DNA from: DAHUYF01 sp963838385
Lineage (GTDB): Bacteria > Pseudomonadota > Alphaproteobacteria > ATCC43930 > CGMCC-115725
Length of the DNA stretch: 64,000 nt
NCBI GenBank assembly: GCA_963838385.1
Contig: CAWIRE010000001.1
Coordinates: 2,170,001 to 2,234,000 of the forward strand
Reading direction: 5' to 3'
The notes beneath the pieces were generated by a model. That model was given only the letters and a program-made list of their open reading frames with translations. It had not been told where the DNA came from and did not search any database. Positions within the stretch are counted from its first letter, which is position 1, and each line of letters opens with the position of its first letter. This document shows positions 8,324 to 16,043 of the stretch, in pieces. The position numbers and the translations under genes are program-made.

Positions 8324-9952
8324 TCATATCGCCCGGCGGCGATGCGCGTTTTTGTGGCTTTCATACGGGCCTTTCCGCGGTGCAGGGGCGGTCAGCGCAC
8401 GGCCGCGCGCCTCCCGAGGCGAATAGAAGGAGGCGTTGTGGGTGGCGGCGACGGCGGCGAAGGTGATGCAATGATGCGCGGCGAGGCCGACGCGAATCAC
8501 GTCCTCGATGCGGCCCTGCCGCAAGAGCGGCCCGGCAAGGCGCCAGAAGGTGCGGCGGTAGGTCGCGAAGACGCCGACGCGGACGAGCAGGTTCGCCAGG
8601 ATACGCATCCCCTTGGCGATGTTCGCCCAGGAGGCGCGCGCCGGCGAGGCCGGCGGCTGCAGCCGGTTGGGATAGGTGTGGCGGACGTTGTAGGCGTAGC
8701 GCTGGTAGAGCGCCTCGGGCCGGTAGGCTGCGGCGACGCAGCGTCTCCAGGCCGCGACGACATCGTCGTAGGGCAGCAGGAAGTCGACATTGGATTCGCG
8801 GGACTCGTCGCCGTCGAGCCGCCCGGCCGATTGCAGCCGATCCCAGAGCGGCGTGCGCGGCAGCGCCTGTAGCAGATTGATCGTGAGCATCGGGATCTGC
8901 GATTGCTGAATGAACTCGAGTATGCGCGCCGGCGTTTCCGGCGTGTCGGTGTCGAGGCCGAGGATGATGCCGGAAACGACCTCGAGCCCGTAGGAATTGA
9001 GGATGCGCACCGCCTCCAGGATGGGAAGGCTGGCATTGTGATCCTTGGCCATGGCGTGGAGCGCGCCGAGCTCGGGGGTCTCGATGCCGCAGAAGATGGT
9101 GCAGAACCGGGCTTCGCGCATCAGCGCGAGCAGCTCGGGCTGCCGGGCGATGTTGAGCGTGGCCTCGCACGCGAACTCGATGGGATAGCCGCGGGCCCGC
9201 TGCCACTCGACGAGATGGGCGAGGAGCTCTCGCGCCGCCCGGCGGTTGCCGATGAAATTGTCGTCGACGAAGTAGACCGAGCCGAGCCCCGGCCGCGCCA
9301 GCATCGCGTCGAGCTCGGCGGTGACCTGCTGCGGCGATTTGAGCCGCGGATTGCGGCCATAGAGCGCAGGGATGTCGCAGAACTCGCAGCGATAGGGACA
9401 GCCGCTCGAGAACTGCACGCTGCCGAGGAAATAGCGGTCGATCCGGGCGAGCGCGTAAGCCGGAACCGGGAAGTCCGACATGGGCACGCGCTCCGTGGTG
9501 GTGCAGACGATCTGCCGTGAGGGCCGGCGCTCCGTCTCGTCGAGCAGCGCGATGAGCCGGTCGGTGCCGTCGCCGAGCTCGCCGATATGCAGGTAGTCGA
9601 TATCGGGATAGGTTTCGGGCGAGGCCGACACCGAAGGGCCGCCCAGGACGGTGGGCTTGCCGAAACCATGGGCGCGGCGGTTGAGATCGAGGATCTGCCG
9701 GCGCTGGATGTGCATGCCGCTGATGAAGACCGCATCGGCCCAGGCGAAATCGGCGTCGCGCGCCGGATGGATGTTCTCGTCGACGAAGCGCACCTCCCAG
9801 GCTTTCGGCAGATAGGCGGCCACCACGAGAATGCCTTGCGGCGGCATGAAGGCGCAGACCCGCCCCTTGAGGGGGTAGGCGTATTCGAAGGTCCCGAAGG
9901 AGGGCGTGTAACGGGGGAAGACGCAGAGTACCTTGCGGCGGTTTCTCGGCAT
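8324..9952 (-). CDS. hpnP: B12-binding radical SAM protein, HpnP-like hopanoid C-2 methylase
   Basis: A 542-residue protein: an N-terminal cobalamin-binding region (about 1-150, starting VLCVFPRYTPSFGTFEYAYPL), a radical SAM barrel with the cluster motif CPYRCEFC near residue 190, and a DUF4070 C-terminal region. The N-terminal signature, the VYFVDDNFIGNRRAARELL stretch and the overall length recall HpnP, which adds the C-2 methyl group of 2-methylhopanoids. This is recognition from memory, not alignment, and other DUF4070 proteins are similar. It lies 148 bases upstream of pepM on the same strand and divergent from a CDP-alcohol phosphatidyltransferase, which puts two membrane-lipid functions together. 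The last ~30 residues are unlike the family and may be a read-through tail. Confidence 0.65.
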   Translation of the reverse strand: MPRNRRKVLCVFPRYTPSFGTFEYAYPLKGRVCAFMPPQGILVVAAYLPKAWEVRFVDENIHPARDADFAWADAVFISGMHIQRRQILDLNRRAHGFGKPTVLGGPSVSASPETYPDIDYLHIGELGDGTDRLIALLDETERRPSRQIVCTTTERVPMSDFPVPAYALARIDRYFLGSVQFSSGCPYRCEFCDIPALYGRNPRLKSPQQVTAELDAMLARPGLGSVYFVDDNFIGNRRAARELLAHLVEWQRARGYPIEFACEATLNIARQPELLALMREARFCTIFCGIETPELGALHAMAKDHNASLPILEAVRILNSYGLEVVSGIILGLDTDTPETPARILEFIQQSQIPMLTINLLQALPRTPLWDRLQSAGRLDGDESRESNVDFLLPYDDVVAAWRRCVAAAYRPEALYQRYAYNVRHTYPNRLQPPASPARASWANIAKGMRILANLLVRVGVFATYRRTFWRLAGPLLRQGRIEDVIRVGLAAHHCITFAAVAATHNASFYSPREARGRALTAPAPRKGPYESHKNAHRRRAI

Positions 9953-10121
9953 GGGTCATCACTTCTCGCGGCGCGTTTACCCGATGGCCGGGAGATGGTG
10001 CCGGCTCGGCAACAGAACGCCTGCGCCGGGCGGCGGTTCAGTCGGGACGCGCGATGGCTACCACCGGGAGCCGCGCGTGGGCTGATGGGCCACGGGGATA
10101 GAATGTGAGCGGGAGTTTCGC

Positions 10122-10754
10122 ATGAGCCACAACACCTGGGTCCACCGGATCGTGCGGCCGATCGTGCGCCCCCTGGTCGGTACCGGGGTGACGCCCAATC
10201 ATCTCACCGCGCTGCGGCTCATGACCGGCATCGCCGCTGCCCTGCTGCTGGCCGGCGGGGATGCCGTCCGGTCCGATCTCGGCGCGGCGATTTTCCTGCT
10301 GTCGTTCCTGCTCGACCGCGCCGACGGCGAGCTGGCGCGGCAGAGCGGCAGAATCTCGCGCGGCGGCCATCGCTTCGATCTCTACGCGGATTACTCCGCC
10401 AACATCCTGATCTTCCTCGGCATGGGCGTGGGGATGGAGACCGGCGCGCTGGGCGGCGTCGCCGTCGCGCTCGGCGCCGTGGCGGGCGCGGCCATCGCCA
10501 TGATCTTCTGGGTCGTGAGCCGGGTGGAGCGCCTCGAAGGCGCCGCCGGGTTCCCGAGCGCCAACGGCTTCGATCCCGATGACGGGATGATCTTCATCCC
10601 GCTGGCGATCTGGCTGGGCGCCGAGCCCTATATCCTGACCGCGGCGGCGGTGGGGGCGCCTGCCTTCCTGGCCTGGACCTTGTGGCGCTTCCGCCGGAGC
10701 CTGGATCCCGCGCCGGCGGCCCTGCGCGTGCCGCGCACGCCGCGAAACCATTAG
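10122..10754 (+). CDS. CDP-alcohol phosphatidyltransferase family membrane protein
   Basis: A 210-residue multi-spanning enzyme with the complete family signature Dx2DGx2ARx8Gx3Dx3D, seen as LDRADGELARQSG followed by GGHRFDLYADY (residues about 64-90). These enzymes move a CMP-activated head group onto a lipid alcohol, or the reverse. The start ATG follows GGGAG. It is divergent from the hpnP-like gene across 169 bases and next to a cluster that should make CMP-aminoethylphosphonate, so a phosphonolipid synthase role is a reasonable inference. Ordinary phospholipid synthesis (phosphatidylglycerol, phosphatidylserine or phosphatidylcholine synthase) remains possible. Confidence 0.85.
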   Translation: MSHNTWVHRIVRPIVRPLVGTGVTPNHLTALRLMTGIAAALLLAGGDAVRSDLGAAIFLLSFLLDRADGELARQSGRISRGGHRFDLYADYSANILIFLGMGVGMETGALGGVAVALGAVAGAAIAMIFWVVSRVERLEGAAGFPSANGFDPDDGMIFIPLAIWLGAEPYILTAAAVGAPAFLAWTLWRFRRSLDPAPAALRVPRTPRNH

Positions 10755-10765
10755 ACCGGCGGGCG

Positions 10766-10933
10766 CTACTCGCGCGGGTCGGGCCGCTGCTCGAGCTCCG
10801 CCGCCCGGGCTTCCAGCGCATCGGCAACCTCGATCATCTTCTGCGAGATCGGGGTGCTGTATGCCGCGGAAAGCTGGCGGAAGTGCGCGGCCTTGGCCCG
10901 GAGATAGTCGGCGTCCCGGCGGCGGTAAGGCAT
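10766..10933 (-). CDS. Small conserved-type hypothetical protein, 55 residues
   Basis: A short helical, charged protein (MPYRRRDADYLRAKAAHF at the start; ALEARAAELEQRPDPRE at the end). This style of short alphaproteobacterial protein, built around a helix with an RAKAxHFRQL-like core, recurs in many genomes without a known function. GCC/GCG-rich third positions fit a real coding frame. It is convergent with the CDP-alcohol phosphatidyltransferase gene. Similar in size and style to the 59-residue protein at 23572-23751. Confidence 0.55.
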   Translation of the reverse strand: MPYRRRDADYLRAKAAHFRQLSAAYSTPISQKMIEVADALEARAAELEQRPDPRE

Positions 10934-11099
10934 GGCGGGGCTCCCTGTGGAGGCGGGAGCGCGCGCTGCTCTCAGCCACCGGCGCCCGTGATCCGTTGCC
11001 AGTGATGCGGCATCGTAGCATCAAATGAGGGGGGCGTCTGTGGCGGCGGGTCCGGGGGCGCTTCCGATCCGGTCCGGGCTCGAAAATGGCGGCCGCTTG

Positions 11100-11327
11100 A
11101 TGTGGATCACGGCGAAAGATCACGGGGCCGATGAATATTTTTTTATGGACCCTGATGACGATGTGCGCCAATGCGTCGCCGCCATGATCCGCCGGCACGG
11201 CAGCCGGGCGGCCGATGTCGCGCAGCAATTTGCCGAGGCGCATTTCGCGCTCGAAGACAGCGAGATGGGCGAGTTCTGGGCCGTGCTCGCGGCGCTGATC
11301 CGCGAGGAGATCGGCTCGATTTCCTAG
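11100..11327 (+). CDS. Small hypothetical protein, 75 residues
   Basis: It starts MWITAKDHGADEYFFMDPDD and continues as an amphipathic helical protein ending in ALIREEIGSIS. An upstream in-frame ATG at 11025 would add 25 residues that look like non-coding sequence, so I prefer 11100. No family is recognised. Codon use is that of the chromosome. It stands alone, 122 bases before the SRPBCC gene. Confidence 0.55.
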   Translation: MWITAKDHGADEYFFMDPDDDVRQCVAAMIRRHGSRAADVAQQFAEAHFALEDSEMGEFWAVLAALIREEIGSIS

Positions 11328-11448
11328 GCGGTTCCGGCGCGGGAGGAGCGCCGGTGCCGGCGGGTGTGCTCGCCGGGGGCAAAAGAGCAACCACGCGGTT
11401 GCGTCTGGCGGCGGGGCGCCGTATAAACGGGCAACCAGGGGGTTGCTC

Positions 11449-11943
11449 ATGAGCACCGACCGCATCGAAAAGCGCATCCTGCTGCGGGCGCCGGTCGAGC
11501 GCGTGTGGCGCGCGATCAGCGACGCCGGCGAATTCGGCACCTGGTTCGGCGTCGCCTTCGACGGACCCTTCGTCGCCGGCGCGCGGCTCACCGGCAAGAT
11601 CGTGCCGACGCGCGTCGATCCCGAGATCGCCCGGCTGCAGCAGCCCCATGAAGGCAAGGCGTTCGAGATCGTCGTCGATCGCATCGAGCCGCCGCGGCGC
11701 TTCGCGTTCCGCTGGCATCCCTATGCCGTGGAGCCGGGGGTCGATTATGCCAAGGAGCCGATGACGCTCGTCCTCTTCGAGCTCGAAGCGGTCGAGGGCG
11801 GCACGCTTCTCACCCTGTCGGAATCGAGCTTCGACCAGCTCCCGCCGGCGCGCCGCGCCCGCGCCTTCACCGCGAACGAGGGCGGCTGGGAGAAGCAGAC
11901 GGCGCTCATCGAGAAATACCTGACGCTCAAGGGGCGGGATTGA
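11449..11943 (+). CDS. SRPBCC (AHSA1/START-like) domain protein
   Basis: About 164 residues with the SRPBCC fold: the typical opening IEKRILLRAPVERVWRAISDAGEFGTWFG, the central RFAFRWHPYAV and the C-terminal helix EGGWEKQTALIEKYL. The fold has a hydrophobic cavity for small ligands; no specific ligand is evident. The stop overlaps the start of an ArsR-family regulator, giving the common two-gene module in which the regulator controls the SRPBCC gene. The ATG at 11449 is chosen over that at 11443 because the protein then begins MSTDRIEKR. Confidence 0.8.
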   Translation: MSTDRIEKRILLRAPVERVWRAISDAGEFGTWFGVAFDGPFVAGARLTGKIVPTRVDPEIARLQQPHEGKAFEIVVDRIEPPRRFAFRWHPYAVEPGVDYAKEPMTLVLFELEAVEGGTLLTLSESSFDQLPPARRARAFTANEGGWEKQTALIEKYLTLKGRD

Positions 11944-12317
11944 CGCGCCCGCGCAGCGCCCGGTCGCGCCGCCGGACGCCCCGGCGCCGTGCGGCCCGCA
12001 CGCTCGCCGCCGCGGCGCCGGTCTTCGCCGCGCTCGGCGATGCGACGCGGCTGCGCATCGTCGCGCGGCTCTGCCGTGGCGGGCCGCTCTCCATCGTGCG
12101 GCTGACGGAGGGTGCGGCGGTGTCGCGCCAGGCGGTGAGCAAGCATCTGCGCGCGCTCGAGGCGGCGGGGCTGGTGCGCAGCGCGCGCGCCGGCCGCGAG
12201 CGCATCTGGGAGCTCCAGCCGAAGCGGCTCGCCGAGATCCGCCGCCATCTCGACGAGATCTCCGCCCAATGGGACGACGCGCTGGCGCGGCTGCGCGACT
12301 TCGTGGAGACGCCGTGA
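11940..12317 (+). CDS. ArsR-family winged-helix transcriptional regulator
   Basis: A protein of 125 residues, with a TTG start overlapping the previous stop by 4 bases. Residues about 25-95 form the winged helix: FAALGDATRLRIVARLC, the recognition helix VSRQAVSKHLRALEAAGLV and the wing RAGRERIWEL. There are no CxC metal-binding cysteines of the ArsR/SmtB type, so it is not an obvious metal sensor. The first 20 residues are very arginine-rich. Coupled to the SRPBCC gene; it probably represses its own operon. Confidence 0.85.
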   Translation: MTRPRSARSRRRTPRRRAARTLAAAAPVFAALGDATRLRIVARLCRGGPLSIVRLTEGAAVSRQAVSKHLRALEAAGLVRSARAGRERIWELQPKRLAEIRRHLDEISAQWDDALARLRDFVETP

Positions 12318-12360
12318 GGGGGCTGACGTCTTGCGACGCATGGTCGCGATGCGCTTGGGG

Positions 12361-12888
12361 CTACCCCCCACCCTGACCCTCCTCCTCAACAGCTATCCTT
12401 GGGCTTTGCAGCTTGAGCACTTCGAGCGCGCCCGCGGCCTCGTTGCGGTTGGGCGCGATGCGCTGCGCCAGGAGAAGGCGCTGGTCGACCGCCCAGACAT
12501 TGACCAGATGCAACGGCGTGGTGCGCCCGCCACGCTCGAAGGCGCCGCGCACCGCCTTGCCGTCGATCGCGACGACGCCCGCGAGTTCCTTGGCGAAGCG
12601 CGCCATGAAGCGCCGGAATGCCGCCTCGAACGCCTCAGGGTCGAGCAGCCGGAACAGCCGGCTGAATGTATCGTGGCTCGGGATGCCGTGTTCGAGTCGG
12701 AGAAATTGCCGCAACAGGCCTTCCTTCGACTGGCCGAACAGCGCCATCTCGGCGCAGCCTTCCGCCCCGCACAGAACCGCCGCAAGGGCGACCACCAGCA
12801 TCTCGAGCAGATCGTGCCGCGCATTCGCCGCTCGCGGATCCGACAAGTCCGCGAACACCGCGAGAAAATTCTCCATCGGGCCCTCCAA
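12361..12888 (-). pseudogene. Truncated ISAs1-family transposase
   Basis: The N-terminal ~160 residues of an ISAs1 (DDE) transposase: ADLSDPRAANARHDLLEMLVVAL, HDTFSRLFR, and VVAIDGKAVRGAF with the first catalytic Asp. After GALEVLKL the homology stops abruptly and about 15 unrelated residues lead to a stop, so over half of a normal ~370-residue protein, including the remaining catalytic acids, is missing. No intact inverted repeats are visible at both ends. It is an immobile remnant. C-rich and G-rich intergenic sequence lies on either side (12360-12390 and 12955-13015). Confidence 0.85.
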
Positions 12889-13091
12889 ACTCTGGAGAGA
12901 CCTAAAAAATCTACCAAGACCCGACGCGCAACAGCTAACCTCGCCTCATATGCGATTCCCCTGCTCCTCAAGGGGGGAGGGGATGACGGTGGTGATGGGG
13001 GGGTGGGGAGCGCGGCCGCGCGCTCAACTTTGCGCGAGGCGGAGGCGAGCGGCTTGTGGTCGCCCGGTTTTGGCGCCATGGTCGCGGCCTC

Positions 13092-13856
13092 GTGACACGC
13101 CCGCCCGCCGCCATGCCGCCCCGCTCCCTGCTGATCGACGCCGGCTGGCGCCTGGCGCTGGCCGGCGCCCTCGCCGCGGCGGCGGCGCTGGGGCTGAAGC
13201 AGCTCGCCGGCCTCGGCTGGCGGCTGCCGGCCGGCGCGATGGCGGGATATGCCGGGATCGCGGCGCTGGTGCTGGCCGGGCTGGCGAGCCACGCGCCGCA
13301 TCGCCGCTTCGGCGCCGGCAATGCCGTGACGCTGGCCCGCGCCGCCGCGGTGACGCTGTTCATCGGCGTGCTCTGCGACGGCGTCGTGCCGGGGCAGGCC
13401 GGGCGGTGGCTGCTGGCGCTGGCCGGAACGGCGGCGCTGCTGCTCGACGGGGTCGATGGCTGGGCGGCGCGGAAAACCGGGCTCGCCAGCCGCTTCGGCG
13501 CCCGCTTCGACATGGAGGTCGACGCCCTCTTCATGCTCGTGCTGGCGGCGCTGGTCTGGCGTGCGGGACAGGCAGGCGGGTGGGTGCTGACGGCGGGGCT
13601 GCTGCGCTATATCTTTCTCGGGGCGGGCCGGCTGTGGCCGGCGCTGGCGGCGCCGTTGCCGCCGCTCCGGCGCCGCAAGGCCATCTGTGTCGCCGGCATC
13701 GCCCTGCTGCTGGCGGCGCTGGCGCCATTTTGGGGCCCCGGTCCGGCCGGGCTGCTCGCGCTGGCCGCGGTCGGGCTGCTTTGCTATTCCTTCGCCGCCG
13801 ATACGGTCCAGCTGGTGGCGGCGGGGCGGCAACGGGCGGCGGCGATCACTACATAA
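13092..13856 (+). CDS. CDP-alcohol phosphatidyltransferase family membrane protein
   Basis: A protein of about 254 residues, with two N-terminal helices preceding the core. The complete signature is present: LDGVDGWAARKTGLASRFG followed by ARFDMEVD (residues about 117-143). Hydrophobic segments follow to the C-terminus. The start is GTG 13092 or ATG 13113; either leaves the core intact. It lies just upstream of ribA on the same strand, 17 bases apart, so the two may be co-transcribed. The substrate cannot be told; this is the second member of the family in the window and belongs to a different subgroup (longer N-terminus). Confidence 0.8.
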   Translation: MTRPPAAMPPRSLLIDAGWRLALAGALAAAAALGLKQLAGLGWRLPAGAMAGYAGIAALVLAGLASHAPHRRFGAGNAVTLARAAAVTLFIGVLCDGVVPGQAGRWLLALAGTAALLLDGVDGWAARKTGLASRFGARFDMEVDALFMLVLAALVWRAGQAGGWVLTAGLLRYIFLGAGRLWPALAAPLPPLRRRKAICVAGIALLLAALAPFWGPGPAGLLALAAVGLLCYSFAADTVQLVAAGRQRAAAITT

Positions 13857-13873
13857 GGGGCGGGAGCCAGTTC

Positions 13874-15007
13874 TTGTTCAGCACCGAGCCAGTCCCCCTG
13901 CCGGTCACGCCGGACCAGCGCGCGCTGCGCCAGGTCGACCGCGCCATCACCGATCTGCGCCGCGGCTGCCCCGTGCTGCTGCGCGACGGCAAGACGGCGC
14001 TGCTCGTCCAGGCGGCGGAGGCGATCGCGCCGGAAAGCCTGGAGCGGCTGCGCACGCTCGCGGGGCAGCCGCTGTCGCTGGTGCTGACGCGCCGGCGCGC
14101 GGCGGCGCTGGGCCTGGCCGAGCCGCCGAGCGGCAAGGGCGGGGCGGTGCTGCTGCGGCTCGGCGCCGAGACCGCCGCGGCCGAGCTGCGCGACCTCGCC
14201 GATCCCGGCGCCGAGGCGATCCCGCACCCGCAAGCGGGACCGGTGACGGCGGCGAGCGAGGCCGCCGACGCCGCGGTCGAGCTGGTGAAGCTGGCGCGGC
14301 TGCTGCCGGCGGTCGTGGCCGCGCCGGTCAGCGCGCGCGCCGCGGCGCAGCTCGCCGAGCGCGAGGGGCTGATGCTGCTCGAGGCGGCGCAGGTGGTGTC
14401 CTATCAGGCGGTGGCGGCGCATTCGCTCAGGCCGGTGAGCGAGGCGCGGGTGCCGCTGGCGGACGCCGAGAACACGCGCATCATCGCCTTCCGCCCGAGC
14501 GACGGCGGCATCGAGCATCTCGCCATCCTGATCGGCGATCCCGATCCCGAAGCACCGGTGCTGGTGCGGCTGCATTCGGAATGCTTCACCGGCGATCTCC
14601 TCGGCAGCCTGCGCTGCGATTGCGGCGACCAGCTGCGCGGCGCCATCGTCGAGATCGCGCGCACCGGCAGCGGCGTGCTGCTCTATCTCGCGCAGGAGGG
14701 CCGCGGCATCGGCCTGGTCAACAAGCTGCGCGCCTATCAGCTGCAGGATGCCGGACTCGACACGGTCGATGCCAACGAGCAGCTGGGGTTCGACGCCGAC
14801 GAGCGCGTCTACCTGCCGGCGGCCGAGATGCTGCGCCAGCTGGGCTTCACGCGCGTGCGGCTGCTCACCAACAATCCGGAGAAGGTGGCGGCGCTCAACC
14901 GCTGCGGCATCGCGGTGGTCGAGCGCGTGCCGCACATCTTTCCCGCCAACGGCCATAACGAGCGCTACCTGCGCACCAAGGCGACCCGCAGCGGCCACTG
15001 GCTCTAA
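13874..15007 (+). CDS. ribA: GTP cyclohydrolase II with degenerate RibB-like N-terminal domain
   Basis: A protein of 377 residues from a TTG at 13874 (preceded by GGGGCGGGAG). Residues about 190-377 are GTP cyclohydrolase II, the first step of riboflavin synthesis: zinc cysteines in HSECFTGDLLGSLRCDCGDQ, then QEGRGIGLVNKLRAY and LLTNNPEKVAAL. The N-terminal ~185 residues look like a decayed dihydroxybutanone-phosphate synthase. The segment ASEAADAAVELVKLARLLPA aligns by eye with the RibB signature containing HTEA, but the catalytic His is absent. So RibA activity is expected and RibB activity is not. The start in a rare TTG could limit expression. The gene ends in a palindromic repeat that may act as a terminator. 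Confidence 0.88.
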   Translation: MFSTEPVPLPVTPDQRALRQVDRAITDLRRGCPVLLRDGKTALLVQAAEAIAPESLERLRTLAGQPLSLVLTRRRAAALGLAEPPSGKGGAVLLRLGAETAAAELRDLADPGAEAIPHPQAGPVTAASEAADAAVELVKLARLLPAVVAAPVSARAAAQLAEREGLMLLEAAQVVSYQAVAAHSLRPVSEARVPLADAENTRIIAFRPSDGGIEHLAILIGDPDPEAPVLVRLHSECFTGDLLGSLRCDCGDQLRGAIVEIARTGSGVLLYLAQEGRGIGLVNKLRAYQLQDAGLDTVDANEQLGFDADERVYLPAAEMLRQLGFTRVRLLTNNPEKVAALNRCGIAVVERVPHIFPANGHNERYLRTKATRSGHWL

Positions 15008-15010
15008 GAG

Positions 15011-15085
15011 GAAGTTATCAGTTGTCAGTTCTCAGTTGTCAGTTCGACGCGTACTGACAACTGAGAACTGACGACTGATAACTTC
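15011..15085. repeat. Palindromic heptamer repeat, copy 1
   Basis: The arms at 15011-15044 and 15053-15085 are near-perfect inverted copies, each built from tandem 7-base units (TCAGTTG / TCAGTTC). Folded, this is a hairpin of over 30 base pairs with an 8-base loop. It fills the gap between convergent ribA and the Mn exporter gene and is well placed to be a bidirectional terminator. Confidence 0.9.
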
Positions 15086-15652
15086 TACATCAGCGCGGTG
15101 CCGGCAAGCGCCAGGAGCGGCCTCGATGGCGAAGGCGGCGGCGGCGAGGAAGCGGATCCTGCGCCCGCCGACGCGGCTGCCGGCGTAATGGCCGAAGAGC
15201 ACGGTGGGGGCGTTCGCCAGCATCATGCCCGTCGTGGTGCCGATGACCACCGGCAGCAGCAGGTCGAAGCGCGCGGCGAGCGCCACGGTCGCGATCTGGG
15301 TGCGGTCGCCGATCTCGCAGACGAAGAAGCCGACGAGGGTGGTGAGGAAGGCGCCGTAGCGCGGCAGGGCGGCGCCTTCGCCGGCGGACGCTTCCGGGAA
15401 CAGCGTCCACACCGCCATGCCGGCGAAGGAGACGACGAGCGCCCAGCGCAGCACCGCGGGCGACAGCAGCGCGCCGATCCATTCGCCGGCGAGCGCCGCC
15501 GCCGCGTGGTTCGCCAGCGTGGCGACGAAGATGCCGCAGAGGATGGGCACCGGCCGGCGGAATTGCGAGGCGAGCAGCAGCGCCAGGAGCTGCGTGCGGT
15601 CGCCGATCTCGGCGATGGCGACGACGGTCAGCGAGGTCAGCAGCGCTTCCAT
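15085..15652 (-). pseudogene. mneA: TMEM165/GDT1 (UPF0016) family Mn2+ exporter, frameshift near the end
   Basis: About 188 residues in six hydrophobic helices with the two family motifs EIGDRTQ, one in helix 1 (residues about 15-21) and one in helix 4. Bacterial members (MneA) export manganese across the inner membrane. Near 15115, after FAIEA, the frame runs on into non-coding sequence; removing one base restores the hydrophobic end LLALAGTALM and a TAG at 15085-15087. The span of 568 bases is one more than a multiple of three. The frameshift hits only the last helix and is probably an assembly error. A yybP-ykoY Mn2+ riboswitch lies in the leader, which supports the manganese function directly. 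Confidence 0.85.
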
Positions 15653-15729
15653 GGGCGGGTCGCGGGGCCGGGCGGAGCAGGGACCGTTGGCGCCGGTCGC
15701 CTCCGCCCGGCCCGGGCGATCGCGGCCGA

Positions 15730-15852
15730 TGCCAAAGGTCTCGCCAAGGGCGGGCGCGTCGCCCGCTTGCCGCCCGCGCCATGGCCCGCCCGCAGGCGGC
15801 CAAGTCTGTTGACGCGGGCCCCTCCGAGAGGAGGGCGGCTACTCCCCAATGA
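15730..15852 (-). ncRNA. yybP-ykoY (manganese-sensing) riboswitch
   Basis: Read on the minus strand, the leader begins TTGGGGAGTAGCC, contains CGTCAACA about 40 bases later, and ends with GGCGAGACCTTTGGCAT. These are the conserved 5' strand, the internal loop and the 3' strand of the yybP-ykoY class. The two distal arms are GC-rich hairpins. It sits about 80 bases upstream of the Mn exporter ATG, where Mn2+ binding would switch expression on. Confidence 0.88.
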
Positions 15853-16043
15853 CGGCGGCCACGCTATCGGAGCCGCGCGGCCGCCGCAAGCGCGGTCCCG
15901 GGCATTCTTGCCGGCGGGCGGCGCGGCGACCCCGGCAGTTCTTGCCGCGCAGCGCCGGCGGAGGCGGAAAACCCGCCGCAAACCGCGGATCTCGCGCTTG
16001 GCATCGGGTTTGCTTAATGATCCCTGCCATGTATGCCGCGCCC

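Noticed and set aside
12413..15007. An 864-codon frame that appears to join ISAs1-antisense sequence to ribA.
   Set aside because: Only the part from the TTG at 13874 shows RibA homology; the rest is antisense to the transposase or out of frame in the CDP-alcohol transferase.
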